Translations under genes and position numbers: made by a program | Notes under the pieces: model-generated | Told to the model about the DNA's origin: nothing | The model's input: only the letters and a program-made list of their open reading frames with translations | Databases searched by the model: none | Part shown: positions 12,301-24,300 of the stretch, piece after piece | Position numbering within the stretch: position 1 is the stretch's first letter | Layout: each line of letters starts with the position of its first letter | Assembly: GCF_042242105.1 (NCBI RefSeq) | Contig: NC_092030.1 | Coordinates: 2,698,501 to 2,762,500, forward strand | DNA: 64,000 nucleotides | Direction: 5' to 3' | DNA from: Pempheris klunzingeri | Lineage: Eukaryota; Chordata; Actinopteri; Acropomatiformes; Pempheridae

Positions 12301-15300
12301 TAATTCCTACTTTTGCAGCCTGTATTTCCACCACATCAGACCTGGTGAAGCACTTTGGGGTCACTTTTTTTCAGGTTTGACAACGATGAGTTTGCTGCAG
12401 GAAAGAAGCCACCAAGCTGGTAGAAGATGGAACATTTCAGGCTCAGTCATGGCTGCCTTTGAGCCCTTCCTGTTGTCCCTTTCTGATGATGTCATGACTG
12501 TCTGGGACCGCCGTGATGGGAGCCCCGTCCGAGACATGAGCGTGAGAGGTCACGTGTTGGGTGTAATCGTTGCACTCAGGGACATACGTGCAGGTCAGAC
12601 AAAGTGAATCTGTTAGAGGAAATAAAATAACTCAGACGGACACGCTGTTGCTTTTATTCATTTAACAGTATTTTGTTTTGACCTTTTTATTTGAAGGCCA
12701 CAGATTTGAACTAACATACCTCTTAATTATAACTCTCCATAGTACCCAATACTCCAGTCTGCAGTGAACCCTCTGTGCTGTGCCGACATACGTCTGTCTG
12801 CATCTCACAAGCCCAGCTGTGTGACGGGAAAAAGGACTGCCCTGATGGAGATGATGAGGATTTATGTGTTGCCACGTGTCCATCTGAAGGTAAAGTGTCA
12901 TCATCATAAATTCATGTGTTTCTTGAGCAATGGAGCTGTAAAATTATATGAGTATTAACATTCACCACTAACTTCAGTTTCCCAGCTTTGAGAATTTGTA
13001 GTAATTTTCTCTGCTTTAATTTCCAACCTTAGAGGACTTCAAGTGCGAGGACCAGAGGAGCTGTGTCCCCAGGAATCTTGTTTGTGACGGTCGTTCTCAT
13101 TGTGCTGATGGCTCAGATGAGGTCGACTGTCCGGCCGTGGCCTCCCCTGTCGCTCGGGTGAACATCCTGAAGTGTCGCACAGGCTCAAAGCCGTGTACAG
13201 ATGGCACAGAGTGTGTTTTATACAGCCACGTGTGTGACGGGGAAAAGGACTGCAGGGATGGATCAGATGAAGAGGGATGTGGTGAGTTTCCGAAGACGTA
13301 GTTTCAGTTATTGGAAAAACAGCAGTTGCAGAACTGAAAGAAACAATTCCAGTTAGATTAGTGGATTTGTAATATAATATCCCACATATATAATTTAACT
13401 GTTATATTTATTTTAACTTTACTATCTTTGTCAAGATGCCTCAGTAGAGACCAGGACTCCAACAAAACCAAGTGTGGACCCATCGTACGAAGTTCCTCCT
13501 GCTCCGACTGTGCCGACCTGCAGCAGCCCCTCCGTGCCCTGCCCCCATTCTGCTGCGCACGTCTGCATTTCTCCGAGCCAGTTTTGCAATGGACGTAAAG
13601 ACTGTCCTGATGGCTTTGATGAACAGAGCTGTGTGAAAAGATGTCCCTCGAAAGGTAAGCCTTGAATGTGTGTGTGTTCTTCTGGCTGGAGACGTTATGA
13701 GTTTCCCTCTGCTCGGATGTTATTTTGAAAATAATTCACACTTTAACAGACTCTGTCAACGAGGCCCAAAACTTGGAAAACGCATTTTGTTTTCCTTAAT
13801 GTCCGTCTAGATGACTTCCGCTGCAAAGACCGCAGGAGCTGCGTCTCAAAGAGTCTGGTTTGTGACGGCCGCTCTCATTGCCACGACGGCTCAGATGAGA
13901 TCAATTGTCCGAATGTAACTCCGCCCCCAGACCGGGCAAACGTCCTGAAGTGTCGTATGGGCTCAAAGCTGTGTAAAGACGGCAAAGAGTGTGTTCTCTT
14001 CAGTCACGTTTGTGATGGAGAGAGAGACTGCAGGGATGGATCAGATGAAGAGGGATGTGGTGAGTTTCTGTTCTGTCTTCACAATCAGTTTGAGAAGTTA
14101 GAATAAATAAGCAAGACCTTTTATGACTTCAACTAATTGCTGTGTTTATCACTTGTAGAAGCTGCAGAGGTTGCTCCTACTGCTCCTCCAGAAAACGTCC
14201 GCTTGAATGAGCCCCCTTTACCTGTCAAACCTTTTACTGAGCCTCCCACCAAGCCACCCTGCACCAGTCCTTCAGTTCTGTGTCCACATTCATCTTTATG
14301 CATCAACCCAGCACAGCTTTGTGATGGGAAGAGAGACTGCCCTGATGGATCTGATGAGAACTGTGTGAAACGATGTCCCTACAAGAGTGAGTGATCAGAT
14401 TATGGGCTGACTGAGACAGTTTCTCTGATCTTAACCACATTGGAATAGTAGAGAGTTCTGCATTATGTTTGATATTAAATGCCTTCATCCTCAGCTGACT
14501 TCCGCTGCAAAGACCGCAGGAGCTGCGTGTCAAAGAGTCTGGTTTGTGACGGCCGCTCTCATTGCCACGACGGCTCAGATGAGATCAACTGTCCGAACGT
14601 AACTCCGCCCCCAGACCGGGCAAATGTCCTGAAGTGTCGCATGGGCTCAAAGCTGTGTAAAGACGGCAAAGAGTGTGTTCTCTTCAGTCACGTTTGTGAT
14701 GGAGAGAAGGACTGCAGGGATGGATCAGATGAAGAGGGATGTGGTGAGTTTCTGTTCTGTCTTCACAATCAGTTTGAGAAGTTAGAATAAATAAGCAAGA
14801 CCATCACAAAGAATCAAATTTCAGAAATAGCATTGATACCAGTGGCTTAAAATGCAAACTTTGCCATATGATCACATTAGTAATAATTCAAAGATATTTT
14901 GTTTTGAAATGGACCTTTTATGACTTCAACTAATTGCTGTGTCTATCACTTGTAGAAGCTGCAGAGGTTGCTCCTACCGCTCCTCCAGAAAACGTCCGCT
15001 TGAATGAGCCCCCTTTACCTACCGAAGGCTTTACTGAGCCTCCCACCAAGCCACCCTGCACCAGTCCTTCAGTTCTGTGTCCACATTCATCTTTATGCAT
15101 CAACCCAGCGCAGCTTTGTGATGGGAAGAGAGACTGCCCTGATGGATCTGATGAGAACTGTGTGAAACGATGTCCCTACAAGAGTGAGTGATCAGATTAT
15201 GGGCTGACTGAGACAGTTTCTCTGATCTTAACCACATTGGAATAGTAGAGAGTTCTGTATTATGTTTGATATTAAACCTTCATCCTCAGCTGACTTCCGC

Positions 15301-18300
15301 TGCAAAGACCGCAGGAGCTGCGTCTCAAAGAGTCTGGTTTGTGACGGCCGCTCTCATTGCCACGACGGCTCAGATGAGATCAATTGTCCGAACGTAACTC
15401 CGCCCCCAGACCGGGCAAACGTCCTGAAGTGTCGCATGGGCTCAAAGCTGTGTAGGGACGGCAAAGAGTGTGTTCTCTTCAGTCACGTTTGTGATGGAGA
15501 GAGAGACTGCAGGGATGGATCAGATGAAGAGGGATGTGGTGAGTTTCTGTACAAATGCTGCAAAATGTATCATTTTCACAATCAGTTTGAGAGGTTAGTT
15601 ATAAGCAAGGCTAAGAATCAATAGTCTGGCTTATGACTACTGACTGACTCCTAGAAATCTTGAACCTTGTGCTTATTTGTATGTTAATCATTACTATTGC
15701 GTTCATATGACAAAGGTATTTTGATGTTTTTAAAATGGAACTTTGAACCTCATCTTACTTTTGTGTCTATCACTTGTAGAAGCTGCAGAGGTTGCTCCTA
15801 CCACTTCTACAGGAAACGTCCACTTAAATGAGCCCCCTTTACCTACCGAAGGCTTTACTGAGCCTCCCACCAAGCCACCCTGCACCAGTCCTTCAGTTCT
15901 GTGTCCACGTTCATCTTTATGCATCAACCCAGCGCAGCTTTGTGATGGGAAGAGAGACTGCCCTGATGGATCTGATGAGAACTGTGTGAAACGATGTCCC
16001 TACAAGAGTGAGTGATCAGATTATGGGCTGACTGAGACAGTTTCTCTGATCTTAACCACGTTGGAATAGTAGAGAGTTCTGTATTATGTTTGATATTAAA
16101 TGCCTTCATCCTCAGCTGACTTCCGCTGCAAAGACCGCAGGAGCTGCGTGTCAAAGAGTCTGGTTTGTGACGGCCGCTCTCATTGCCACGACGGCTCAGA
16201 TGAGGTCGACTGTCCGAGTGCAACTCCTCCTGCAGCTCCAACAAACGTCCTGAAGTGTCGTATGGGCTCAAAGCTGTGTAAAGACGGCAAAGAGTGTGTT
16301 TTATACAGCCACGTGTGTGACGGAGAGAAGGACTGTATGGATGGATCTGATGAAGAGGGATGCCCAGAAACCTGCAAGCAAGGTTGTTTCACTTTAAACT
16401 TTTAACTCTGACATAAAAGCAAAGTTCTTTTAACGCTGTTTAATACAAATAATCATACCTTTTTCTTTGCACTCCACCCCAGGTGAGTTCCAGTGCTCTC
16501 ATGGGAAGATGTGCATACCTGGGAATCAGGTGTGTGATGGGAAGTCGCAATGTCGGGACCAGTCTGATGAGCTGAACTGCAGGGAACAAACAAAGAGCTG
16601 CGAACATCGCTGTGCTGACGGCAATCGCTGCATCCCAAAGAAATTCCTGTGCGATGGAGAGCGAGACTGCCTGGATGGCACAGATGAGGAGGGCTGCGGT
16701 AAGTCTTCAGAGTCCAGTTTTCTAGTATAATTCACTGGTGAAGGTTAATGCAGCTGCATAGTTCCTTCTACCAATATAACAATCCTGCCAGTTAGTACTC
16801 TAACAATTTAAGTTTGACACCTAATTCTGTCCTTTCCAAACCCGGTTACAGCTGCAACAACAGAGTCTCCTGTTCCCACTTCCACATCACCTTGCATCAC
16901 TCCTTCAGTTCTCTGTCCAGGTTCATCACTGTGTATCTCTCAAAATCTACTGTGTGATGGACAAAGAGACTGCCCTGATGGCTCTGATGAAAACGACTGT
17001 TTGGTCCAATGTAAAAACCCAGGCGAGTCTGCCAATAACCACAAGAGGGAAAGGTAGCAATAAGTTATGTATCTGGCAAAGTAATGACAGCATGGACTCA
17101 CTGTGGGAAAGCTTCAGAGGAAAAGTGAAAGTGCTCTAGTTTCTTCACAACACCTGCACTGCTATGTTAACTCCCTCCTGCTCCTCAAATTGACACCGTT
17201 TCGTCCTGCACATCAGATGACTTCTTGTGCAGTGACCGGCGGATGTGCATCCCCAGAATGGAAGTGTGTGATGGTCGTGCCCACTGTCCTGACGGGTCAG
17301 ATGAGAAGCAGTGTCAATCAGCAGATTCTACTGCTCCGTGTAAGCAAACAAGAAAAACACAGTGGAATAACGTGCACAATCAGTAGATGAAAAACAAACA
17401 TTTGTCAAACACATTTGTCATCCCACAGCAGCTGTAATTCTTGCTAGGCGACACACAGTGCCATGATTTCTAACACTTTGCTAGGGTGTTGATGTTTGTT
17501 TTTAAAAAAATGCATATAATTTTCTCTTTGCCAAGCCTCCGACATGCCGAGTGCCAAACCAGCCCCACTGAGGTGCCGCAAAGGTTTCAAGCCATGCAAA
17601 GATGGCCTGGAGTGCGTTATGTACAGCCACGTGTGTGACGGAGAGAAGGACTGCCAGGACGGGTCCGACGAAGAGGGATGTGCTGCTCAGTGCAAAGCAG
17701 GTTTGTTCTGCGCTTCGAGCTGGTAACAAGCAGCATAAAACGACAATCTGTTATTTCAGCTGCACAGGAAAATGTCCACATGTTCATTTGTCATGTTAAG
17801 GGGCTGTTTTCAGTATGCAACACCATGAACTTCATATTTGATCCTCATTTCTTTCTGTGGCGTTTTGAGCCACGTATTTATCAGTTGGCAGCACTAAGGT
17901 GTTTTCTTTGGTTTTGGGTTTTGCCTTGTTTTTTTTTTTTTTTGTTTCTCAGGCGTCTCTCAGGATATGTTGAGGTGGATTTCTTTTTGTTTTTATTTAA
18001 GGCTAAATTTGACCATTTTCCAGGAAGCCACCAGAGTGTTAAGCACAGTCAGTAGATAGTTTAGTGTAGTAGTCAGTAATACATTGAAAAATGGATGCTC
18101 TCTATGTAGGGAATTATCTGTAAGAAGTCTCTCTTGCCTTCCCTAGATGAGTTCCAGTGTGCTCACGGGAATAGATGCATCCCACCGGAGCAGGTGTGTG
18201 ACGGGAGGAACGACTGTCAAGACCAATCGGATGAAAAGGACTGTTCACGTCTGATTGAGGGCTGCCATCAGCACTGTGATAACAACACTCGCTGTATATC

Positions 18301-21300
18301 GGAGACCTTCTTGTGTGATGGCGAGAGAGACTGTGCTGATGGGTCGGATGAGGAAAAGTGTGGTAAGTGATGGCCAATATTTACTTGAATAGAAAGTTGT
18401 ATCAAAACTCATGGTAAATGTTTCTAAAATGAAGACTAATATAACACTTTAAGTTATTTCTATCATCCTCTTTCCAGGTTCGGTGGCCTGTGCGATCGAC
18501 CAGTATCGCTGTGCTAGCGGCCAGTGTGTGTCTGAGGCCCTGAGATGCGATGGATATGCTGACTGCAGCGACCGCTCTGATGAGATGGAGTGCACCAGAC
18601 CCCCGCGCTGCCCGGTGCAGCTCAGATGCCGGCACAGCCATGAGTGCCTGCAGAAAGAGTGGCTGTGTGATGGTGAGGACGACTGCAAAGATGGGTCAGA
18701 CGAGAAGGTATGAAGATCCAGTTACAGGTGAAGTAAATCTGTTTTAATGAGTAGAGGCAATGATTGAGGGAAACTTTCTTTGCTTCTCGAGCATTCAGCA
18801 TTTTACGATGATGCATACTGGAGCTAAGCTTGTCTAAAGAGAGGATGCTTGTTTTGAGGTTGGGAAGCAGCGGTTGAACCGCGGTCTCGTCATTTGTATC
18901 CAGAACTGCATGTTACCGGCAGCAAAGTGCAGGGAATACCAATGGCAGTGTGGCGACGGCAGTCAGTGCATCCCTCTGTCCTGGAGGTGTGACGGGAAGG
19001 AGGACTGTTACAACCGCATGGACGAGGACAAATGTGAGCATGCGTATTCTCAAACATTCACCACTGCTCGCCTCCTGACTGACTGCTTTATTCTCTGCTT
19101 CACATGTTCTTGTTTTCATACATTACTGGAATGCTTTCACGCCTATTTTGATTTTTAAAATGACTGTAATTTTTAGTTCATTCAATATCTGCCGTCTATG
19201 ATATGAAACCTAAAAAACTAAATTATAACCTATGTATGGTCTATTCAAGTGTACCTATTCTATTTACTAAAATGAAGTGTACATAGTCAAATTCAGTGGC
19301 AGGATTCTTCAGTCATGCATCCATGATATAATTTTGAGGTACTTTTAGCTGCAAAAGCGGAAATGCTGTCCAATACAACACAATATTTTAGAAACTGCAG
19401 ACGACCTCTGACACACAGTGAATGTTTGCGTCTGCTCTTCAAAGGCAGCCAGAGGAAATGCCCCCTTCACCTTTACCAGTGTGGCAGCGGTGAGTGTGTG
19501 GACCCCGGCCTGGTGTGTAACGGCTTCACCAACTGTGCCGACAGTTCTGATGAGGGAGTTGGATGTGTTCAGCACAACTGCTCCAGCCCATCAGCTCCTC
19601 AGTGTGACCACCACTGTGTCAGCGCCCCAAGTGGACCGGTCAGTACGGAGCCAAGCCACTCTTGGTACAAATTCTAGACTGAGTTTTCAGGTCCTGTTTC
19701 ATCGTCACAGCCAGTGTTTCTAGAAACATCTACACAACATTTGCATATGAATCAACACTGATTCCTTCTCCCCTGCTTTTGCTCTTCATTGTTAGAGGTG
19801 TTACTGTGCTGCAGGTTTCAAACTACACACCAGCGCTGTGTCCTGTGTGGACATCGACGAGTGCGATACGGTGCCACATGCTGCATGTAAACACACTTGC
19901 TTGAACACCCGTGGGTCTTACGTCTGTCAGTGTCACCCTGGCTTCTACCTGGAGCCTGACGACAAAAGCTGCAAGACCAAAGGTACTATAGGTCCAGACA
20001 CGGTATTTGCTGTTGAAGGAAAAACAAATTGCATTCTGTTTATTTTTGTGCTGTTGGGTTGCTCTTTGTTACTCACTCTAGAGAAGAGCCATGAAGACTT
20101 AAAGCTCTTGTTTCCGTCTCTAGACGAGCCTTTGCTTCTGGCCTCGGTGCAGTCAGAGCTGTTACTCCTGGGAGTCCGTAGCGGCACCTTGCGTCTTCTG
20201 TCCTCTGCCAATCGGCCGGTCTTCTCGCTGGATTATCACTGGGCTCAGCAGAGAGTTTACTGGCTGAGCCCCGACTACCAGAGCATCCGCTGGGCTGACG
20301 TGAAAAACTCAAACAACAAAGGGACACTTATCAAAGGTGCCACTCAGAAACTCCACAGTTGCGTATGAGATGTTGTCTGGATGGTTTACTAAAGCAACAT
20401 GATCTTACAAACATGATTAACTAATGGAAATGGAATGATTGAAGCCACACAACAAAATAATTCGGGGAGTTTAGTCAGTGACCCTAATTTTTCAGTGTTT
20501 ATATTAAATCTCGTTACAGGCGTGAAGTCAGATTTCATCGCGGTGGACTGGATTGGCAAGAACCTGTACTGGGTGGATGGGCTGGTGGGTCAGATTCTGG
20601 CTGTGAAGCTCAGCGATGCCACAGTGAGATCTCAGGACTACACTGTGGTGCTGGGTGAAGATCTGGAGCAGCCGAGCTCATTGGTCCTGCTGCCACACAG
20701 AGGGTAAGGTACCCAAACTGGGTAAAAACCTGCGGAGAAAGAATGGGGCAAAGAAATTTCCTCCAAATTTCAATCCCAGATCTTTAATCAGGACGCGCAT
20801 TGCACAATCAATATTTTCAGGTTGATGCTTTGGTCCGAGATCGGCAGCACTCCTCAGATCGAGCGGTCTGGAATGGACGGTTCAAAGAGGAAGGTGGTAG
20901 TGAGCCGAGGTTTGAGCTGGCCAGTCAGTCTGGCCTACGACCTCCTGGACAACAGGGTGTACTGGGCCGACGAGAAGCTGCGCTGCATCGGCTCAGCCTC
21001 TCTGGATGGAGACAACGTCAAGGTAACTGCCATCAGCTGACCGAAAGAAGTACTTGAATGTTTGAAGCGGCCAAAGTTTTAGCATCATCAAGAGAACCGG
21101 TGAACAGGCTTTGTCCTTCTCTCATTAGATCCTCCAGTTAGCCGAAACACCAAGCCCTTTCTCTGTGGCGATCTTCAACGACCGTCTCTTCTGGTCTGAC
21201 ACGAAAAGAAGAACCATCCGCTCAGCTGACAAGAACACAGGCAAAGATCAAAAGGTTCTTCTGAAGAGACCGGGACAGCCGTTTGGACTGAAAGTGAGTC

Positions 21301-24300
21301 TTCAACTTCTAATGAGGTGGTTGTAACTCCTGAAGAGTTAACATTTATATGATCACATGGGTATAAGTATTAATTGCTGTGACCCTTGATGCCTGTGTTC
21401 TCTCTCTCCCCCCAGCTGATGCACGTCCTTTCCCAGCCAGCCGTATCGAACCCCTGCGACGAGCTACGCTGCTCCCACCTCTGCCTCCTGGCCCCGTCGC
21501 TGAGAGGCAGGTCTGGAGTAACGGGGTCCCCAGGAGATCCGGCGGTGAGGGGGCCTGTGGCGATTTGTCGATGCCCAAAGGGGCTGCTACTTTCCAAGGA
21601 CAAGGTTACCTGCTCTCTGCCTCCGGAATCAACTTTCATCTTGCTTTTGTCTCGTACAACAATCTACCAGGTGAATGGCCTCACTGTGTTGTCATGAAGA
21701 AAAAAACCTGCATGCCTTTTTTTTGAGCCACACACTTGTTTTCCTCGTCTGCTCACTCTTGCTTGTTTCCTTTTTTTAATCTCACCCCCCGCTACTTGTA
21801 GATTTACTTGCACTCCATGCGTGATGGTGTTGCTCTGAAAAAAATGCCAGTCAGCAGAGTTTTAGCCCTTCCTGGTGTGACGGAGGCGTCAGGCCTGGAC
21901 GTGTCCATCCCGGAGCTTTCTGTGTACGTGGCTGATGCAGGACAAGGATCTGTGGACGTGCTGAAACTCGGCACCTCTAGGTCGAGACAGGGACTGACAC
22001 CCTCGGGGCAAATCCTAAATCTGAGGGTAGGCATAATCAGCTTTTTATAGGAAACGGCAATTTCTTAAATCCTGGTCACAAATAGTTTTCACACTTTTTA
22101 AAAAATGTTTGATGACCTCCGTTATAAAATAAGAGTGGAGCGTTAACAGTTGATCTTTAGTGTTTCCTTGTTTGTTTTAAATTGCCCCGTTGCTCTTTTC
22201 AATTACAAATGGGTCAGTCTTGGTTTTGATGAAAATATGTGACTTCAGCCTCATCAGTAGTTCAGCAGCCGCTCCCTGGTGAAATTTTAATTCTGGAAAC
22301 TTCTCTGTCCCACAAGGATGATTCAGTCACAGCTCTGGCGGTTGATTGGGTGACCTCTAACCTCTACTGGAGCAGCAGCGAGAGGCCCGATCTCCACGTG
22401 ACCTCCCGCCACGACGGCTACACCACCTCACTGCTGCAGGGATCACTGAAGGTGAAGTCGGCTCAGCTTCACTGCTCACCTTTTGTTCTTTTCTGCTCAG
22501 CGATCATCACCTTTTACCTCTGGACGCCTGCACGGCTCCTTCCTGCCTCTAACTTTCTCTGACTTACAGCTTCTTCCTTGTCTCTTGTGGACAGTCCTCT
22601 TGCTTTGAAAATATTAACACACACTTAGGTAGCATGGACTTAAGCATAGTGTAACATAAAACAGATTTCCTCTTGGCTGCCACTTTAGTGTTGTATTTAC
22701 TGTGAAGTCAGCAGAAACATCCAGGACACTTCTGTATATGTATTTATACCTTTACCCCTTTATTTCTGTGAGCTCCTTTCCTTGTTTGTTCTAAGATACA
22801 TTTTGTTTCAACGTTATTTGCTTCTCCTGGTAAATGTAGCCTGGATCGTGTTTGTCTTTTCAGGGCACCACATCCATAGCCCTGCACCCCCCCACAGGAC
22901 AACTCTGCTACACAGCAATAGTTGTGGCAGATGGGAAGAACCAGATGGAGGTGGTCTGTGCCTGGATGGATGGCCGTAACAAAGTGGTGCTGTGGAGGAA
23001 GTCAAGAGTCCCCACTTCGCTGGTCTTTTCCAATCAGGGAACCATGATCTACTGGGCTGACACAGGTGAGGAGTTTAAAAAAAAACTCCTAATAAGAGCT
23101 TATTTTCGCAGGCTTGCTTCTCCCTGCATGTGTGTACCCATCTTATTATTCTTTCTCCAGGTGAAAGTGTAATCAGCTCCATCGGGGTGGATGGAACAGG
23201 ATATAGACAGTACAAAACTGGGCCCGGCCTGCTTATCTCCTTCACACATACTGAGAGCATCCTCCTCTGGGTCACGCTGGACAAAGGTAAAGAGGACGGT
23301 TTTTAGTAACACCCTGCTTTGAAGACTCACCCACAATGTCTGCAGGGGGGGGGAAGTCTTGGGTCTCTGTGTAATACTTTCTGTTCCACTCAAATAACCT
23401 GTTCAGTTCTGCTTGCAGAATTGAATTTCTTGTAGCTCTGAAGGCTTTCACCTCCGTTACATCTGTCTTCATCCCCTTTAGGCAGCAGATGGCATCACAG
23501 ACTAATGTAGCAATGAATTATTCAGTCAACCTCTTCTCAGCAATCTGTACTCTGAGACATCTTCAAGCATCCACTTGTGATTACCAGCACTTCTTCTCCT
23601 CTCCATCAGGCCTGCCGTTGTTGCTTTCAAATGTTTATTCAGTCTGACTAATGAAGATCAGTGAAATGACATACTTTTTGTTTCCAACCCGTGTAGATGT
23701 GACCAAACTGTGGTTCAGTGACGGTCTCCAGCCTAACCAACTGTGGTTTGAGACGAAGAGCAGCCTGTTAGAAGTCAGAGCCTACAGCGGTGACAGTCAG
23801 TCTGGTGGGTACCTATCCGGCTTTAACACAGCAAGACGGATAAGAAGCAGTAGTAAGGGTGTAATCTACAACAGGGGGGCATGCAGACTTGTGTAAATGA
23901 CTACAGTGGAACAAGTAGTCAGGAAAAGAACAGCTTTCCAGCAGGTCACAGGTAAAAGTAAACATGCAGGGATGATTAGAAAGCTCCACGCACAGCCGGT
24001 AATAAAAGCTGTCCTTCATAAACTGTATACTGAGGTTGGTTGTTGAGAGGAGGAGTACATTAGCAGGCAGGTGATCTCAACAGGAGTGAGATCACCTGGA
24101 AAGGAAAGGAAAGTGTCCACTAGATGGCAGGTGGGGTCTGACGGGGTGTAGAGGATTCCAGCACAGACTTGAAATACGAAGAGTCTGAAGGACGCTGAGC
24201 AGGATTCAGTGTGACACAAATAAAGCAATGAGACCAGAAGAGTAGCACCACAATAGTATCAAATAACAAAGCAAAGTTGTAAGGATGCAAACTAAAAGTC

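Noticed and set aside
13811..16382. CRISPR-like regular repeat pattern
   Set aside because: The repeats are 250 to 800 bases, coding, and split by introns. This is exon duplication, not a CRISPR array.
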